6,183 nt of DNA from JASFRI01 sp050115015 (lineage in GTDB: Bacteria > Acidobacteriota > Polarisedimenticolia > CBDVAL01), in NCBI GenBank assembly GCA_050115015.1, contig JASFRI010000259.1, forward strand, positions 1 through 6,183, written 5' to 3'. Made by a program: the position numbers and the translations under genes. Below the pieces are notes generated by a model. It saw only the letters and a program-made list of their open reading frames with translations, was not told the origin of the DNA and did not search any database. Shown here in pieces: positions 6,024 through 6,183 of this stretch; position 1 is the first letter of the stretch, and every line of letters begins with the position of its first letter.

Positions 6024-6030
6024 GGGAGGT
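6024..6030 (+). promoter_or_regulatory. Strong ribosome binding site for the E1 gene
   Basis: GGGAGGT lies six bases before the GTG at 6037. It is the strongest Shine-Dalgarno match in the window and fixes a non-ATG start. Confidence 0.8.
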
Positions 6031-6036
6031 TCAGGC

Positions 6037-6183
6037 GTGAGGCCCCAGAGCGGCACACAGGAGCAAGATCTGCGCGCCACCGGTCTGGAGCCGGACCTCC
6101 TGACCGGCCTCTACCGCACGATGTACCTCTCTCGGAAGCTGGACGATCGCGAGATCCAGCTCAAGCGACAGAATCGCATCTTC
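6037..6183 (+). CDS. Thiamine-diphosphate 2-oxoacid dehydrogenase E1 component (alpha region), cut by window edge
   Basis: The first 49 codons are visible; the gene continues past the right edge. After a short polar lead, residues 21-49 read LLTGLYRTMYLSRKLDDREI followed by QLKRQNRIF, the usual N-terminal helix of E1 alpha chains of pyruvate, branched-chain 2-oxoacid or acetoin dehydrogenase complexes. In this family the E1 enzyme decarboxylates a 2-oxoacid on thiamine diphosphate and passes the acyl group to the lipoyl E2. The EIQLKRQN wording is like that of single-chain proteins carrying alpha and beta regions together, found in Bacteroidota and some deltaproteobacteria; this recollection is not decisive. 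The catalytic and cofactor-binding residues lie outside the window, so substrate cannot be assigned. The GTG start is supported by GGGAGGT six bases upstream. Confidence 0.85.
   Translation, partial: MRPQSGTQEQDLRATGLEPDLLTGLYRTMYLSRKLDDREIQLKRQNRIF

Noticed and set aside
3866..6058. Very long minus-strand frame across hisS and the lipoprotein gene
   Set aside because: It is out of frame with hisS, Arg/Pro/Gly/Ala-rich, and crosses the promoter region and two well-supported genes on different strands.

Overview
The window is a very GC-rich bacterial chromosomal segment of housekeeping type. It shows no mobile element, CRISPR array, phage gene, rRNA or tRNA. Two predicted lipoproteins carry Leu-Val-Gly-Cys lipoboxes with Ala at +2. 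With the gene content (phoH next to a probable 7TM-HD gene, hisS-aspS coupled, an AspRS with a non-discriminating-type residue, and a Bacteroidota/deltaproteobacteria-style E1 N-terminus), this suggests a diderm, high-GC bacterium such as a deltaproteobacterial or related lineage. That assignment is inference and could be wrong.

Layout, left to right. All genes from 1 to 4938 read leftward. At the left edge is the first 52 residues of a gene that starts 27 nt after phoH; gene order and the beginning of a membrane segment suggest a PgpH-type HD phosphodiesterase. Next come phoH (185-1138), a small helical DUF4398-like lipoprotein (1237-1797), aspS (1865-3661) and hisS (3661-4938). hisS and aspS overlap by one base (TGATG). 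A TTGACA box that overlaps the aspS stop codon appears to give the lipoprotein-phoH group its own promoter, framed by an imperfect inverted repeat.

From about 5040 to 5090 lies a divergent promoter region: one promoter fires leftward into a roughly 98-nt, palindrome-rich hisS leader, the other rightward into a short beta-propeller (PQQ/BamB-like) lipoprotein gene (5132-5911). After a 125-bp gap, a well-marked start (GGGAGGT then GTG) opens a thiamine-diphosphate E1 dehydrogenase gene that runs off the right edge.

Functionally, hisS and aspS charge tRNA. The His36 signature suggests the AspRS also makes Asp-tRNA(Asn) for amidation by GatCAB. PhoH is an RNA-linked P-loop ATPase. The probable PgpH neighbour would hydrolyse cyclic di-AMP. 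The two lipoproteins are envelope proteins of unknown role, and E1 belongs to central carbon or branched-chain acid metabolism. I found no convincing undescribed system. The items most worth a second look are the AspRS specificity residues, the two promoter regions, and the uncharacterised lipoproteins.
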